From assembly GCA_963716445.1 (NCBI GenBank), contig OY970313.1, forward strand, positions 124,001 through 188,000: a stretch of DNA of 64,000 nucleotides. The letters run 5' to 3'. How positions within the stretch are numbered: the first letter of the stretch is position 1; the number at the start of each line of letters is the position of its first letter. The notes under the pieces are model-generated. The model saw only the letters and a list, made by a program, of their open reading frames with translations. It was not told the DNA's origin and did not search any database. Shown here piece after piece: positions 1 to 8,881 of the stretch. This DNA comes from JAAYBF01 sp963716445 (GTDB lineage: Bacteria; Actinomycetota; Thermoleophilia; Solirubrobacterales; Thermoleophilaceae). The translations under genes were made by a program, and so were the position numbers.

Positions 1-19
1 CGGCCGCCCGAGCACATGA
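1..19 (+). CDS. 3' end of an upstream gene, possibly the Rieske subunit
   Basis: Only five codons and a stop are visible (reading G-R-P-S-T, TGA at 17-19). The stop overlaps the ATG of the cytochrome b gene at 16, so an upstream gene is probably coupled to it. In Bacillus-type b6c operons the gene before cytochrome b encodes the Rieske iron-sulfur protein QcrA. That identity is inferred from context only. Confidence 0.35.
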
Positions 20-813
20 GCCTGGTCCCCAAGTTCATGCGGCCCGCCCCGCCGCGCCCCGCGGAGCGTGAGGCGCCGAAGCCGAGCGCCACGGAGAAGC
101 TTCAGGCGGACGGCGCCGAGGCCGGCATCGGGGTCCTCGGATACCTCGACGAGCGCACCGGCGCGAGCCCCTTCCTGCGCGGCTTCCTCTTCCGCAAGGT
201 GCCGAAGGGAACGAACTGGTTCTACACGCTCGGCTCGGCGACGATGTTCGCCTTCGTCTCGCAGGCGGTCACAGGCGTCTTCCTGGCGATGTACTACGAG
301 CCGGATCCCACGCGCGCCTACACGTCGGCCGCGCACATCACCAACGACGTCTTCCTCGGCGAGCTGGTCCGCGGGATGCACCGCTGGGGCTCGACGGTGA
401 TGATCGTCCTGCTCTTCCTCCACATGGGGAGGACCTTCGTCTTCGGCGCCTACAAGTACCCGCGCGAGCTGAACTGGGTGATCGGCGTCGTGCTGACCGT
501 CCTCACGCTGATGATGGGCCTGACCGGCTATCTGCTGCCGTTCGACCAGCGGTCGTTCTGGGCGACGGTCGTCGGCGTCAACATCAACGCCTCGGGCCCG
601 ATCATGGGCCCGTACCTGGCCGACTTCATGCGCGGCGGCGCCGAGTTCGGAGCGACGACGCTGACCCGCTTCTACGCGTTGCACATGATGCTGATCCCCG
701 GCCTGATCGGCGTGCTGATCGGCGCCCACCTGTATCTCGTCGCGAAGCTCGGCACGACCGCTCCGCCGTGGCTGAAGGCCGAGAAGAAGTCGCTCCAGCG
801 CGAGGAGGTCTGA
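16..813 (+). CDS. qcrB: b6-type cytochrome b subunit of the menaquinol-cytochrome c reductase
   Basis: Membrane subunit that carries two b haems and takes part in quinol oxidation. The 265-residue length corresponds to the N-terminal four-helix half only, as in cytochrome b6. Two histidine pairs are visible: H122/H136 and H223/H238. The second pair is separated by 14 residues, the b6 spacing rather than the 13 of mitochondrial cytochrome b. The hydrophobic segments start after a polar N-terminal region of about 65 residues. The next gene supplies the missing subunit IV half, one base downstream. This split arrangement resembles Bacillus QcrB/QcrC and differs from the single long QcrB of typical high-GC actinobacteria. 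Confidence 0.93.
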   Translation: MSLVPKFMRPAPPRPAEREAPKPSATEKLQADGAEAGIGVLGYLDERTGASPFLRGFLFRKVPKGTNWFYTLGSATMFAFVSQAVTGVFLAMYYEPDPTRAYTSAAHITNDVFLGELVRGMHRWGSTVMIVLLFLHMGRTFVFGAYKYPRELNWVIGVVLTVLTLMMGLTGYLLPFDQRSFWATVVGVNINASGPIMGPYLADFMRGGAEFGATTLTRFYALHMMLIPGLIGVLIGAHLYLVAKLGTTAPPWLKAEKKSLQREEV

Positions 814-814
814 G

Positions 815-1573
815 GTGAACGCGCGCGAGAAGGAGCAGTACCTGCGCGAGTACTCGATCCTCAAGAGCCAGGGCAAGCCGTTCTTCCCTTACGCCGTCGC
901 CAAGGACGGCGCGATGGCCGCGATCACGCTCGGCGTGATCATCCTGATGGCGGTCCTCTTCGGCGCCGAGCTCGGCCCCAAGGCCGATCCGACGACGACG
1001 ACCTACTCGCCGCGGCCCGAGTGGTACTTCTTCTTCCTCTTCGAGCTGCTGCGCGTCGTCAAGCCGCCCGCGCTCACGTTCGTGGCGACGATCGGCATCC
1101 CGACGATCGCGCTGATGCTGCTCCTGCTGCTGCCGTTCTACGACCGCAACCCGGAGCGCCACCCGATGAAGCGGCCGATCGCGATGATCGGCGCGGTCGC
1201 GACCGTCGCGGCGATGGCCTACCTCTCGATCCTCGGCGCGCTCGCCGGTCCGCCGAGCGAGATCGACATCGAGGTGGCGTCGCAATACCAGCGCGGCGCC
1301 GACGTCACCGCCGCCTCGGGCTGCCTCGGCTGCCACAAGATCGGCGAGAACGGCAACACCCTCGGCCCCGACCTGACCGAGATCGGCGATCGGCTCGGGC
1401 GCGACGCGATCGCCCGAACGCTGGTCAACCCGACCGCGCCGATGCCGTCGTACGCGAGCCTGCGCGAGAGCAAGCCGAAGCAGTTCGAGGATATGGTCGG
1501 CTTCATCGCGTCGCTCAAGGAGGACAACGAGGGCGCTCAGCCCTCGGGCGGCGGCGAGTCCGAGTCGAGGTAG
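815..1573 (+). CDS. qcrC: Subunit IV-cytochrome c fusion of the b6c complex
   Basis: A 252-residue fusion with a GTG start one base after the qcrB stop. Residues 30-145 hold three hydrophobic segments of the cytochrome b C-terminal half, including the quinol-site motif PEWY at 68-71. Residues 155-240 form a monohaem cytochrome c domain with CLGCH at 170-174 and a probable axial Met210 (PMPSY). The fusion joins quinol oxidation to an electron carrier in one polypeptide, as known for Bacillus QcrC. Haem attachment would need the Ccm system encoded at 57.8-60.1 kb. The symbol follows Bacillus usage and should not be confused with the dihaem QcrC of mycobacteria. Confidence 0.9.
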   Translation: MNAREKEQYLREYSILKSQGKPFFPYAVAKDGAMAAITLGVIILMAVLFGAELGPKADPTTTTYSPRPEWYFFFLFELLRVVKPPALTFVATIGIPTIALMLLLLLPFYDRNPERHPMKRPIAMIGAVATVAAMAYLSILGALAGPPSEIDIEVASQYQRGADVTAASGCLGCHKIGENGNTLGPDLTEIGDRLGRDAIARTLVNPTAPMPSYASLRESKPKQFEDMVGFIASLKEDNEGAQPSGGGESESR

Positions 1574-1580
1574 GCGCGCC

Positions 1581-2297
1581 ATGAGCGCCGCCACAGACGC
1601 GGGCGGCGGCACGATGCCCGAGCAGCAGGTCGAGGCGATGTTCGATCGCGTCGCCGGCTACTACGACCTGATCAACTCCGTCATGTCGGCGGGCCTCCAC
1701 CACGCCTGGCGCGTACGCGCCGCCGACATCGCCAGCGTCGGTCCCGGCGACCGTGTGCTGGACGTGGCCGCCGGCACTGGCGACCTGACGATCGAGCTCA
1801 GCAAGCGGGTCGGTCCCGACGGCGAGGTCGTAGGCGTCGACATCTCGGAGGGCATGCTCGCGATCGCGCGCGAGAAGGCGCCGGAGATTCGCTTCGAGCA
1901 GGGCAGCGCGCTCGACCTGCCGTATGCGGACGGCGAGTTCGCCGCGGCGACCGCCGGCTTCGCCGCCCGCAACTTCTCCGACCTGCGCCGCGGCCTGGCT
2001 GAGATGCGCCGCGTCGTGCGGCCGGGCGGCCGCGTCGTCGTGCTCGACTTCACGACGCCGACCCGGCCGCCGCTGTCTTGGTTCTTCCAGCTCTGGTTCG
2101 ACCGGATCGTTCCGCTGCTCGGCCGCTTCTCGGACGACCCGGATGCGTACAACTACCTGCCGAACTCGGTCAAGCGCTTTCCGCCGTCGGACCGGCTGGC
2201 GGCAGAGCTCGCGGGCGTCGGCCTCACCGACGTTCGCTGGATGGTGACCGCAGGCGGCATCGTGACCGTGCACTCGGGAGTCGTGCCGCCCAACTGA
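1581..2297 (+). CDS. menG: Demethylmenaquinone methyltransferase
   Basis: SAM-dependent class I methyltransferase of the UbiE/MenG family, which performs the last step of menaquinone synthesis. The SAM-binding motif VLDVAAGTGDLT follows an N-terminal region with FDRVAGYYD. The second motif GVDISEGML is typical of UbiE. At 238 residues the length is normal. An in-frame ATG at 1614 (MPEQQVEAMF) is an alternative start and would remove a low-complexity leader. It lies between the quinol oxidase subunit genes and a polyprenyl synthase, which fits menaquinone rather than ubiquinone chemistry. Confidence 0.9.
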   Translation: MSAATDAGGGTMPEQQVEAMFDRVAGYYDLINSVMSAGLHHAWRVRAADIASVGPGDRVLDVAAGTGDLTIELSKRVGPDGEVVGVDISEGMLAIAREKAPEIRFEQGSALDLPYADGEFAAATAGFAARNFSDLRRGLAEMRRVVRPGGRVVVLDFTTPTRPPLSWFFQLWFDRIVPLLGRFSDDPDAYNYLPNSVKRFPPSDRLAAELAGVGLTDVRWMVTAGGIVTVHSGVVPPN

Positions 2298-3280
2298 TGA
2301 AGACCACCGAGCAGCTTGCGCCGGTGCTCGCGGCAGGAGGACCCGGTGTGGGGCGTGGGCTGCGACTCGCAGAGACGCGGTTGGGGAAGATCGCCGCTGC
2401 CCACGGTGACACGCTTGCGGTTCACGCCAGTGGGACGCTCGCGGCGGGAGGCAAGCGGCTGAGGCCGCTGCTGGTCTTCCTCTGTGCCGGACAGTCGGAT
2501 CCCGGCGAGAATGTCGTAGCCGCCGCCGCGGCGGTCGAGCTGCTGCACATGGCTACGCTCGTGCACGACGACGTCCTCGACCAGGCGACGCTGCGTCGCG
2601 GCAGGCCCACCGTCTTCGCCGCCGCGGGCCGCGACGCGGCGACCGCGACCGGCGACCTGCTCTTCTCGCGGGCGTTCGCCGAACTCGCCGGCACGGGCAG
2701 CGCGCCCGCCGTGCGGTCGCTTTCGGTCGCCTCCTCTGCGCTCGCGCGCGGCGAGCTGATCCAGCGCGCCGACGCCTGGTCTACCGCCGTGACCACCGAG
2801 CGCTACCTCGAGCGCTGCGCCCTGAAGACGGGCAGCCTGTTCGCAGCGTCGTGCCGGCTCGGTGCGGTGCTCGGTCACCGGGACGAGGCGGAGGAGGCGC
2901 TCGCCGGCTTCGGCGACCACCTCGGGATCGCCTTCCAGATCCTCGACGACGTCCTCGACGTCTCGGGGCCGGCTGAGCGCACCGGCAAGCGCCGCGGAGC
3001 CGACCTGCTCGACGGGACCGTCACGCTGCCGCTGATCCTCGCCCGACAGCGCGACCCCGAGCTGCGTGCCGCGGACCCGCGCTCGATCGCCGCCACGCTG
3101 GCGGACGCCGAGGCGGTTTGCGACCGCATTGCGGCGACAGGCGCGCTCGATGACGCACGCGCCCAGGCGCTCGAGCACGTCGCGCTCGCCAAGCGGGCGC
3201 TCGAGCCGCTCGACCTCGAGCCATGGCAGCGACGCGCGCTCGACCTGGTCGCCGACGGCGTCGTCGCAAGGTATTCCTAA
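2297..3280 (+). CDS. Polyprenyl diphosphate synthase (menaquinone side chain)
   Basis: Trans-isoprenyl diphosphate synthase of 327 residues that elongates allylic diphosphates. The first aspartate-rich motif is HDDVLD followed by RRGRPT; the second is FQILDDVLD. The basic motif GGKRLRP precedes the first. The start is taken at the ATG overlapping the menG stop (TGATG) because a longer upstream reading frame lies inside menG in another frame. Position next to menG suggests it makes the heptaprenyl- or octaprenyl-type tail of menaquinone. The chain length cannot be read from the sequence with confidence. Confidence 0.88.
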   Translation: MKTTEQLAPVLAAGGPGVGRGLRLAETRLGKIAAAHGDTLAVHASGTLAAGGKRLRPLLVFLCAGQSDPGENVVAAAAAVELLHMATLVHDDVLDQATLRRGRPTVFAAAGRDAATATGDLLFSRAFAELAGTGSAPAVRSLSVASSALARGELIQRADAWSTAVTTERYLERCALKTGSLFAASCRLGAVLGHRDEAEEALAGFGDHLGIAFQILDDVLDVSGPAERTGKRRGADLLDGTVTLPLILARQRDPELRAADPRSIAATLADAEAVCDRIAATGALDDARAQALEHVALAKRALEPLDLEPWQRRALDLVADGVVARYS

Positions 3281-3319
3281 GCTGCGCCCCTCCGGGCGCC
3301 GCTGTACTCTGCCCGGGCC

Positions 3320-3892
3320 GTGGTCCTCAGCGACAAGACGATCCGCTCCGAGATCGAGGCGGAGCGCATCGTGATCGACCCCTACGATCGCGACCTGATC
3401 CAGCCGTCGAGCATCGACGTCCGGGTCGACCGGCGCTTCCGCGTCTTCCACAACGCGCGCTACCCGTACATCGACGTGCGCCAGCCGATGGAGGAGCTGA
3501 CCGAGCTCGTCGAGGTCAGCGGCGACGAGCCGTTCATCCTCCACCCGGGCGAGTTCGTGCTCGGCCAAACGCTCGAGTGCGTCACGCTGCCCGACGACAT
3601 CGTCGCCCGGCTCGAGGGCAAGAGCTCGCTCGGACGGCTAGGCCTGCTGATCCACTCGACGGCCGGCTTCGTCGACCCGGGCTTCTCGGGCAACCTCACG
3701 CTCGAGCTGTCGAACGTCGCCAACCTGCCGATCACGATCTACGAGGGCATGCCGATCGGCCAGATCTCCTTCATGCGGATGGACGGCGCGGTGGAGTTCC
3801 CCTACGGGGCCAAGGAGAAGGGCAGCAAGTACCAGGGCCAGGGCGAGCCGACGCCGAGCCGCTTCTACAAGAACTTCGACAGCCAGCGCTGA
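3320..3892 (+). CDS. dcd: dCTP deaminase, probably bifunctional with dUTPase activity
   Basis: A 190-residue trimeric nucleotide hydrolase family member. It carries the SSLGRLGLLIHSTAGFVDPG block followed by LTLELSN and the C-terminal GSKYQGQ...PTPSRFYKNF tail. The HSTAGF variant matches the actinobacterial type, for which bifunctional dCTP deaminase/dUTPase activity is established in Mycobacterium tuberculosis. Conversion of dCTP to dUMP feeds thymidylate synthesis and keeps dUTP low. The start is GTG at 3320. The dual activity is inferred by family. Confidence 0.92.
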   Translation: MVLSDKTIRSEIEAERIVIDPYDRDLIQPSSIDVRVDRRFRVFHNARYPYIDVRQPMEELTELVEVSGDEPFILHPGEFVLGQTLECVTLPDDIVARLEGKSSLGRLGLLIHSTAGFVDPGFSGNLTLELSNVANLPITIYEGMPIGQISFMRMDGAVEFPYGAKEKGSKYQGQGEPTPSRFYKNFDSQR

Positions 3893-3963
3893 TCGGACGG
3901 CGCCGGCCGAGCACGCGCCCAGCCTCTACCATCAGAGGCGTCCCGATTCCGCCAGGAGCCACC

Positions 3964-4191
3964 ATGCCGAACATCGGCCCGCTAGAGATCATCATCGTCC
4001 TCGTAGTCGTCCTGCTCATCTTCGGCCCGAAGCGCCTGCCCGACCTCGGCCGCTCGCTGGGGAGCGGTATGCGCGAGTTCAAGGAGTCGGTGACCGGCAG
4101 GGGCAAGGATCAGGACGAGCTCGACGCTCCGGAGCGCAAGCCGGAGCCGGTCCGCGCCGAGCAGTCCGAGCCGGCCAGCCACAACTCCTGA
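3964..4191 (+). CDS. tatA: Sec-independent translocase subunit TatA
   Basis: A 75-residue protein with one N-terminal transmembrane helix (residues 5-20), the FGPKRLPDLGRSLG hinge and amphipathic helix, and an acidic polar tail. This is the normal TatA/TatE layout, pore-forming component of twin-arginine export. The ATG at 3964 sits after the upstream CCAGGAG. tatC follows 35 bases downstream. Tat export would be needed for a folded Rieske protein of the adjacent respiratory complex. Confidence 0.93.
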   Translation: MPNIGPLEIIIVLVVVLLIFGPKRLPDLGRSLGSGMREFKESVTGRGKDQDELDAPERKPEPVRAEQSEPASHNS

Positions 4192-4226
4192 CCGGGCTCG
4201 CCGGACGGTAGGAAGGTCGCGGGGCC

Positions 4227-4994
4227 ATGCCGCGGGTCAAGCCTGTCTCCCACGACGAGCAGCTGACGCTCGTCGACCATCTCGACGAGCTGCGCTCGCG
4301 CCTGATCGTCTCGCTGTTCGCCTTCGCGATCGCCTTCGCCTTCTGCGGCTGGCAGAGCGACCGCATCCTCGAGATCGTCAACAAGCCGTTGCCGGACGAG
4401 TACGACCAGCCGCTCACCTTCGGCGTTACCGAGCCGTTCACCACGACCTTCACCAACGCCGCCTACGCCGCGCTCCTGCTGGCGTTGCCGGTGATCCTCT
4501 ACCAGCTCTACGCGTTCGTGCTGCCAGCCTTCAGCCCGAGCGAGAAGCGCGTCGCGAAGCCGTTGATGCTGATGGTGCCGGTGCTGTTCGTCTCCGGCGT
4601 CCTGTTCTGCTACTTCGTCGTGCTGCCGCCGGCGACGGACTTCCTGCTCAGCTTCAACGCCAGCGAGTTCAACACCCAGGTTCGGGCACGCGACTACTAC
4701 AGCTTCAGCACGCTGACGATGCTCGCCATGGGGCTCGGCTTCCAGGTGCCGGTCGGCATTCTCGCGCTCGTCCGGCTGAACATCGTCACCGTCGAGCAGC
4801 TGCGCCACAACCGCCGCTACGCGATCCTCGTGATCGCCGTGCTCGCGGCGCTGCTGCCGACGATCGATCCCGTCACGATGCTGCTCGAGATGGTGCCGTT
4901 GGTGGTGCTCTACGAGCTCAGCATCGTCCTGGCGGCGTTCCTGGCGCGTTCCGACGAGCAGGCTCCCGAAGTCGCCGCCGCCGAGAGTTCATAG
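4227..4994 (+). CDS. tatC: Sec-independent translocase subunit TatC
   Basis: A 255-residue protein with six predicted membrane segments, the receptor for twin-arginine signal peptides. The N-terminal cytoplasmic signature HLDELRSRL is intact and the periplasmic FSPSEKR region holds the conserved acidic residue. It forms a pair with tatA immediately upstream. No tatB is visible, which is common where TatA is dual-function. Confidence 0.95.
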   Translation: MPRVKPVSHDEQLTLVDHLDELRSRLIVSLFAFAIAFAFCGWQSDRILEIVNKPLPDEYDQPLTFGVTEPFTTTFTNAAYAALLLALPVILYQLYAFVLPAFSPSEKRVAKPLMLMVPVLFVSGVLFCYFVVLPPATDFLLSFNASEFNTQVRARDYYSFSTLTMLAMGLGFQVPVGILALVRLNIVTVEQLRHNRRYAILVIAVLAALLPTIDPVTMLLEMVPLVVLYELSIVLAAFLARSDEQAPEVAAAESS

Positions 4995-5011
4995 CTAGTC
5001 TCCGGAGCGAC

Positions 5012-5752
5012 ATGCTGTTCGATCTGCAGGGAAAGCGACGGCGGGTGGTCCAGGCCACCTACCTCATGCTCGCCGTCCTGATGGGCGGGGGATTGGTGCT
5101 GTTCGGCATCGGCGGCGATGTCTCCGGCGGCCTGTTCGACGCCTTCTCCGACCGCGGTGCGGGCAGCGGCAGCGACGTCGTCGAGGAGCGCGTCGATCGC
5201 AACGAGGAGCGGATCAAGACGAATCCCAAGGCCGCAGCGGCGGCGCGCAAGGAGCTGGTGCGCGACTACTACTCGCTCGCGGTCGGGCAGACCGACCAGG
5301 CCGGGACGTTCCCGACCGATGCGCAGGACGAGCTGCGCAACGCCAGCGCGCACTGGACGGCCTACCTGAAGAGCGACCCGAACAGGCTGGACCCGTCGCT
5401 CGCTCGCGTGGCGTTGCAGGTCTACGACCCGGTGGCCCTCAACAGGCCCAACCGGGCGCTCGAGGCCGCCCGCATCCTCGCGGAGCAGAGCAAAGACGCC
5501 AGCTCGTACCTCCTGCTGGTGCAGTACGCGGTCCTCGCCGGCGACAAGCGCGCCGAGAAGCTCGCGACCGCGAAGGCGTACGACCTTGCGCCGAAGAAGC
5601 AGCGCAAGGCCGTACGCGCGCAGATCACGCAGATCAAGAGCGCGGCGGTCGCCGCCCAGCTCCAGCAGCAGGGCGCCCTCGACGTCGGCGACGCTCCCAA
5701 GCAAGGTCGCCAGCAGGGCGGCGGCGGAGGAAGCGGCGGCGGTGGGAAGTAG
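5012..5752 (+). CDS. Membrane-anchored TPR-like protein of unknown function
   Basis: A 246-residue protein. A basic N-terminus (KRRRVVQ) is followed by one transmembrane helix at about residues 15-37. Residues 60-215 are helical with TPR-like character (repeated Ala, Leu and Tyr spacing, NRPNRALEAARILAEQ). The extreme C-terminus is glycine-rich. It starts 17 bases after tatC and probably shares its transcript. I do not recognise a named family; a role in envelope protein handling is possible but unsupported. Confidence 0.75.
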   Translation: MLFDLQGKRRRVVQATYLMLAVLMGGGLVLFGIGGDVSGGLFDAFSDRGAGSGSDVVEERVDRNEERIKTNPKAAAAARKELVRDYYSLAVGQTDQAGTFPTDAQDELRNASAHWTAYLKSDPNRLDPSLARVALQVYDPVALNRPNRALEAARILAEQSKDASSYLLLVQYAVLAGDKRAEKLATAKAYDLAPKKQRKAVRAQITQIKSAAVAAQLQQQGALDVGDAPKQGRQQGGGGGSGGGGK

Positions 5753-5816
5753 CCGTGTCCGGTGACCTGCGGCCGCGGTAGGGTTGCGCGACCGTGACGA
5801 GCATCAGAGGAGCAGA

Positions 5817-6170
5817 GTGAACTTCAACATCAAGGACGAGGAGATCGACGCCCACACCCACGTCATCGAGCTGGGCGGCGAGATCGACCTCTACACCGCG
5901 CCCGAGTTCAAGGAGCGGATGGTCGAGCTGATCGAGAGCGGCAAGAAGTGGATCGTCGTCGACCTCTCGGAGGCCACCTTCATCGACTCGACGACCCTCG
6001 GCGTGCTCGTCGGCGGCGTCAAGCGGCTGCGCCCCAGCGGCGGGTCGCTCGCGCTCGTCTGCACCGACCAGAACATCACCAAGATCTTCGAGATCACGGG
6101 CCTCGACCGCGTCTTCCCGATCCACGACTCGCGCGACGACGCCCTCGCCGCCGCGGCCAACCAGACCTAG
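5817..6170 (+). CDS. STAS-domain anti-sigma factor antagonist
   Basis: A 117-residue single STAS domain of the SpoIIAA/RsbV type. Such proteins bind and neutralise RsbW-type kinases to release an alternative sigma factor. The phosphorylation loop reads FIDSTTLGVLVGG, with the likely acceptor Ser58. I chose the GTG at 5817 because AGAGGAG lies just upstream at 5806-5812; the longer TTG start at 5784 has no such site. No partner kinase is adjacent, but an RsbW-like protein is encoded at 27.1-27.4 kb. Confidence 0.85.
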   Translation: MNFNIKDEEIDAHTHVIELGGEIDLYTAPEFKERMVELIESGKKWIVVDLSEATFIDSTTLGVLVGGVKRLRPSGGSLALVCTDQNITKIFEITGLDRVFPIHDSRDDALAAAANQT

Positions 6171-6222
6171 AGCGACCGCTCTACAATGGTCGAGGCTTCC
6201 CTCCAGGAGCCAGCATCGCCCA

Positions 6223-6295
6223 GGGCCGTTAGCTCAGTTGGTAGAGCAGGAGACTCTTAATCTCAAGGTCGAAGGTTCGAGCCCTTCACGGCCCA
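6223..6295 (+). tRNA. tRNA-Lys (CTT anticodon)
   Basis: A complete cloverleaf is visible. The acceptor arms GGGCCGT (6223-6229) and ACGGCCC (6288-6294) pair fully, the D-arm is GCTC...GAGC, the T-arm contains GGTTCGAGCCC, and the anticodon loop is CTCTTAA, giving CTT for AAG. The 3' CCA is not encoded. An accessory segment starts directly downstream, so this tRNA could be an integration site. Confidence 0.97.
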
Positions 6296-6997
6296 CTAGG
6301 TTGCCCTGGTAATCGGCACCTTCCGCGCTTCCGGGCGCTCTGCCAGCCAGGGGCTGTCCCGAATCTGCCCCGACGTGCGCCACGGTCGAGGGCATGGAGG
6401 CCCAGGGAATCGTCGGCAATGTCCGGCGGCTCTCTCTCGCGTCACGGGTCGCTAGGCTAAGCGCGGCCGGGCAAACGTCGGCGCGATCGCGGTGGCTGAG
6501 GCCCTCTCCTTCTGTGGCGGCGGAACCCCGTATTTCGCGATTTCTCTTGGGTATGCGTTCGGCCAACAAGCGCGGCCAGCTTAGGGCTGAACGGCTTGCG
6601 TACGCGAGCGCGTGATGGCCAATATCGATGAGCTGCCCGAGTGGATCGATGACGGCAAGGTAATCCTTGCCAGTTCCAGTTCTCGCACGTTCCAATTACG
6701 GCGGGAGGATGGCGTCCACCTCGACGGCGGTGCGCTTACGGTTTGAAAACCATCCGCGTCCGGTCGCGGCCAGGCGTCAGACGGGGGGTCGTCTCGAGCG
6801 ATCGCCTATGAATCGCCCGGACTAGATGAGATCGACGGGCCAGAGAGAGGGCCCAAGGTCGCCAGGGGCTCCAGCCAGCGGAGGACGTCGTCACCGCTGG
6901 GAGATTCGTTGCGGGAAACAGGTGGGTTAGCGAGGGGTGTTGTTCCGCCGTAGACTGGCCCCGGTCGTTTTTCGGGTCGGCGAGCCGGAGGGTCCTA
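6296..6997. other. About 700 bp without a convincing gene
   Basis: This stretch between tRNA-Lys and the HD-domain gene has only short reading frames (73 codons at 6394-6615 and 43 codons at 6615-6746 on plus). None shows a recognisable family. I see no integrase remnant and no copy of the tRNA 3' end. It may be decayed mobile DNA or regulatory sequence. Confidence 0.5.
6615..6746 (+). CDS. Possible 43-residue small protein
   Basis: ATG at 6615 overlaps the stop of a 73-codon frame (TGATG). The product begins MANIDELPEWIDDGKVI and has a soluble, acidic-then-mixed composition. It could be a small protein or the remnant of a longer gene. There is no clear ribosome binding site and no recognised family, so this is a weak call. 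Confidence 0.15.
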   Translation: MANIDELPEWIDDGKVILASSSSRTFQLRREDGVHLDGGALTV

Positions 6998-8881
6998 GTG
7001 CCGCAGTGGGGTTTGGACGGTGGGTTAAGGAAGAGCGAGCCTTGGGGCATTCCCGAGGCTTGGCTGGCGGCAGGGAAGGTCATCACTGATCCGATCCACG
7101 GCGACATCTACCTGAGCCGTCTTGAGCAGGCGATCGTCGATAGCTCTCCGTTCCAGCGGCTGCGGCGGATCCGGCAACTCGGCACAGTCCACCTTGTCTA
7201 TCCCGGCGCGACGCACACACGCTTTGCCCACGCGCTCGGGGCGCTGCGGATCGTCCAGGATCTGCTCGACATTGTCAGGGACCAGCGCGGCTCGCGGCAT
7301 CCGCGCCGTGACCTCTTCGAGCAGTGGGAGGCCGACGTTGGAGGTCGAGCTGAGTTGGAGCCGCGTATTGCGGAGATGACCGTTCTGGCCCGCCTGGGTG
7401 CCCTACTCCACGACTTCTGCCACGTTGCCTACGGGCATTCGATCGAGGACGATCTCGGGATTCTCACGCCGCACGACCAGAACGGTGAGCGCATGGAGCA
7501 CTTTTGGAAGCTCCTAGGTGACGGGGGTTCTCCCAAGGAGCACAAGGAGGTTCAGCGCCTGCTCAGCGGCGAGTTGGAGCAGGCGCTCCGACCGTTGATC
7601 CTCTCCAAGGAACTAGATTCGAACAGCGACAAGCCGCTCCCCGCCCCCGACGAGCGGCTGCGTGAGCTCAACAAGTTCCCATTTGTTGCCGACATGGTCG
7701 GCAACACCATCTGCGCTGACCTAATCGACTACCTACAGCGCGACCATGAGTTCACCGGGCTCCCTGCGGCACTCGGGAAGCGCTTTATGACGGCCTTCTA
7801 CGTGGTTCCCGCTGACGCTGTCCTGTATCCGCAGCGGATGGCGCTTCGCATCTCGCGCGGGGGACGCGAGCGGAAGGACGTCATCTCGGAGCTGTTGAAG
7901 TACCTGCGCTTCCGCTATGAGCTCCAGGAGCGCGCGATCGTCCATCACGCAAAGCTCGCCGCCGACGCGATGCTTGGAAAGGCGCTTGAGCTCTGGCACG
8001 ACGGCGAGTGGATCGCTGGCGCCGAGCAGCTCGGCGGTGCCGAGGTCAAGGCCGCGATTGCCGCCAGCGAACCCTCCCTTGAGGAGGTTGGACGTGCCCT
8101 GGTGGAGGACACTGGCAGCAAGGAAGCGGCCGAAGCGATCAGTACGCAGGCCGCCGAAACACTGGAGCTCCAAGTGCGCGAGGTCGGCGACGACGGGCTG
8201 CTTGAGTTTCTCCACACCTCGGACAGGGCGGCGTTCACCCATCGCCCGGCAGTACGCCAGCTCGCTAGCGATCTACTCGCGCGACGACTCTACAAGCGGG
8301 CGGCTCAGGCGAAGGGCGCCGCGGCGCACGAGCGAATCTACGAGCGGTTCGGCCCTCGCGCCGCGCGGAAGGAGCTAGAGCGTCAGGCGGCCCGCTACGC
8401 GGGGGTCGCCGAGGAGCACGTCGCGGTCTGGTTGCCCGACCCGCGGATGCGCCTGAAGATTGCTGAGGTTCTTGTCGACTACGGTTCCAGCGTGGCGCCG
8501 TTCAACGAGTATTCGGATCAAGGCAGTGACATCTACAAGGCCCACCGCGAGTTGTGGACAATCACTGTTTTCGTCCATCCCACGGTTGAGGCAATGGGCT
8601 CGGCTCCAGTGGTGCTGGCGCGTCTGGCGGAGTTGATGGAGGTCGAGTGGGATCGCCACAAGCCTCGCGTCGCAGAGCGGCCCGCCGACTGGCGGTTGGC
8701 CCTGGCGGCTGAGCGCGCGTTCGACGCAGACGCGGTTGAGGACGAGCTCCAAGCGATCATTCGAGAGGTCCAGTCGACGCCACGGCGCAGCGGCGATCCC
8801 GTGTTCGCGGAGGAGCTCCAGGAGATGAGGGACGCGCGCGCCCGCCGCCGCGAACGTCGTGAGCCGGAGAGCCCCAGTTAG
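6998..8881 (+). CDS. HD-superfamily phosphohydrolase, dGTPase-like
   Basis: A 627-residue protein of the COG1078-like HD hydrolase group. Metal ligands are readable in order: H78 (RFAH), H138-D139 (LLHD) and D244 (DLIDYLQRD), with GHSIED at 146-151. The N-terminal DPIHGDIYLSRLEQAIVD is characteristic. Many relatives are dNTP or nucleotide phosphohydrolases, some acting in phage defence. The C-terminal 300 residues are helical and of unclear role. GGAGGG at 6987-6992 supports the GTG start. The 3' end overlaps the convergent protease gene by 4 bases. Substrate is unknown. Confidence 0.8.
   Translation: MPQWGLDGGLRKSEPWGIPEAWLAAGKVITDPIHGDIYLSRLEQAIVDSSPFQRLRRIRQLGTVHLVYPGATHTRFAHALGALRIVQDLLDIVRDQRGSRHPRRDLFEQWEADVGGRAELEPRIAEMTVLARLGALLHDFCHVAYGHSIEDDLGILTPHDQNGERMEHFWKLLGDGGSPKEHKEVQRLLSGELEQALRPLILSKELDSNSDKPLPAPDERLRELNKFPFVADMVGNTICADLIDYLQRDHEFTGLPAALGKRFMTAFYVVPADAVLYPQRMALRISRGGRERKDVISELLKYLRFRYELQERAIVHHAKLAADAMLGKALELWHDGEWIAGAEQLGGAEVKAAIAASEPSLEEVGRALVEDTGSKEAAEAISTQAAETLELQVREVGDDGLLEFLHTSDRAAFTHRPAVRQLASDLLARRLYKRAAQAKGAAAHERIYERFGPRAARKELERQAARYAGVAEEHVAVWLPDPRMRLKIAEVLVDYGSSVAPFNEYSDQGSDIYKAHRELWTITVFVHPTVEAMGSAPVVLARLAELMEVEWDRHKPRVAERPADWRLALAAERAFDADAVEDELQAIIREVQSTPRRSGDPVFAEELQEMRDARARRRERREPESPS

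Noticed and set aside
6234..6695. 154-codon minus-strand frame ending GREGLEPSTLRLRVSCSTN
   Set aside because: Its C-terminus is the antisense of tRNA-Lys, a well-known false translation.
6736..7107. 123-codon minus-strand frame before the HD gene
   Set aside because: It overlaps the 5' end of the HD gene, has no ribosome site and no recognisable features.
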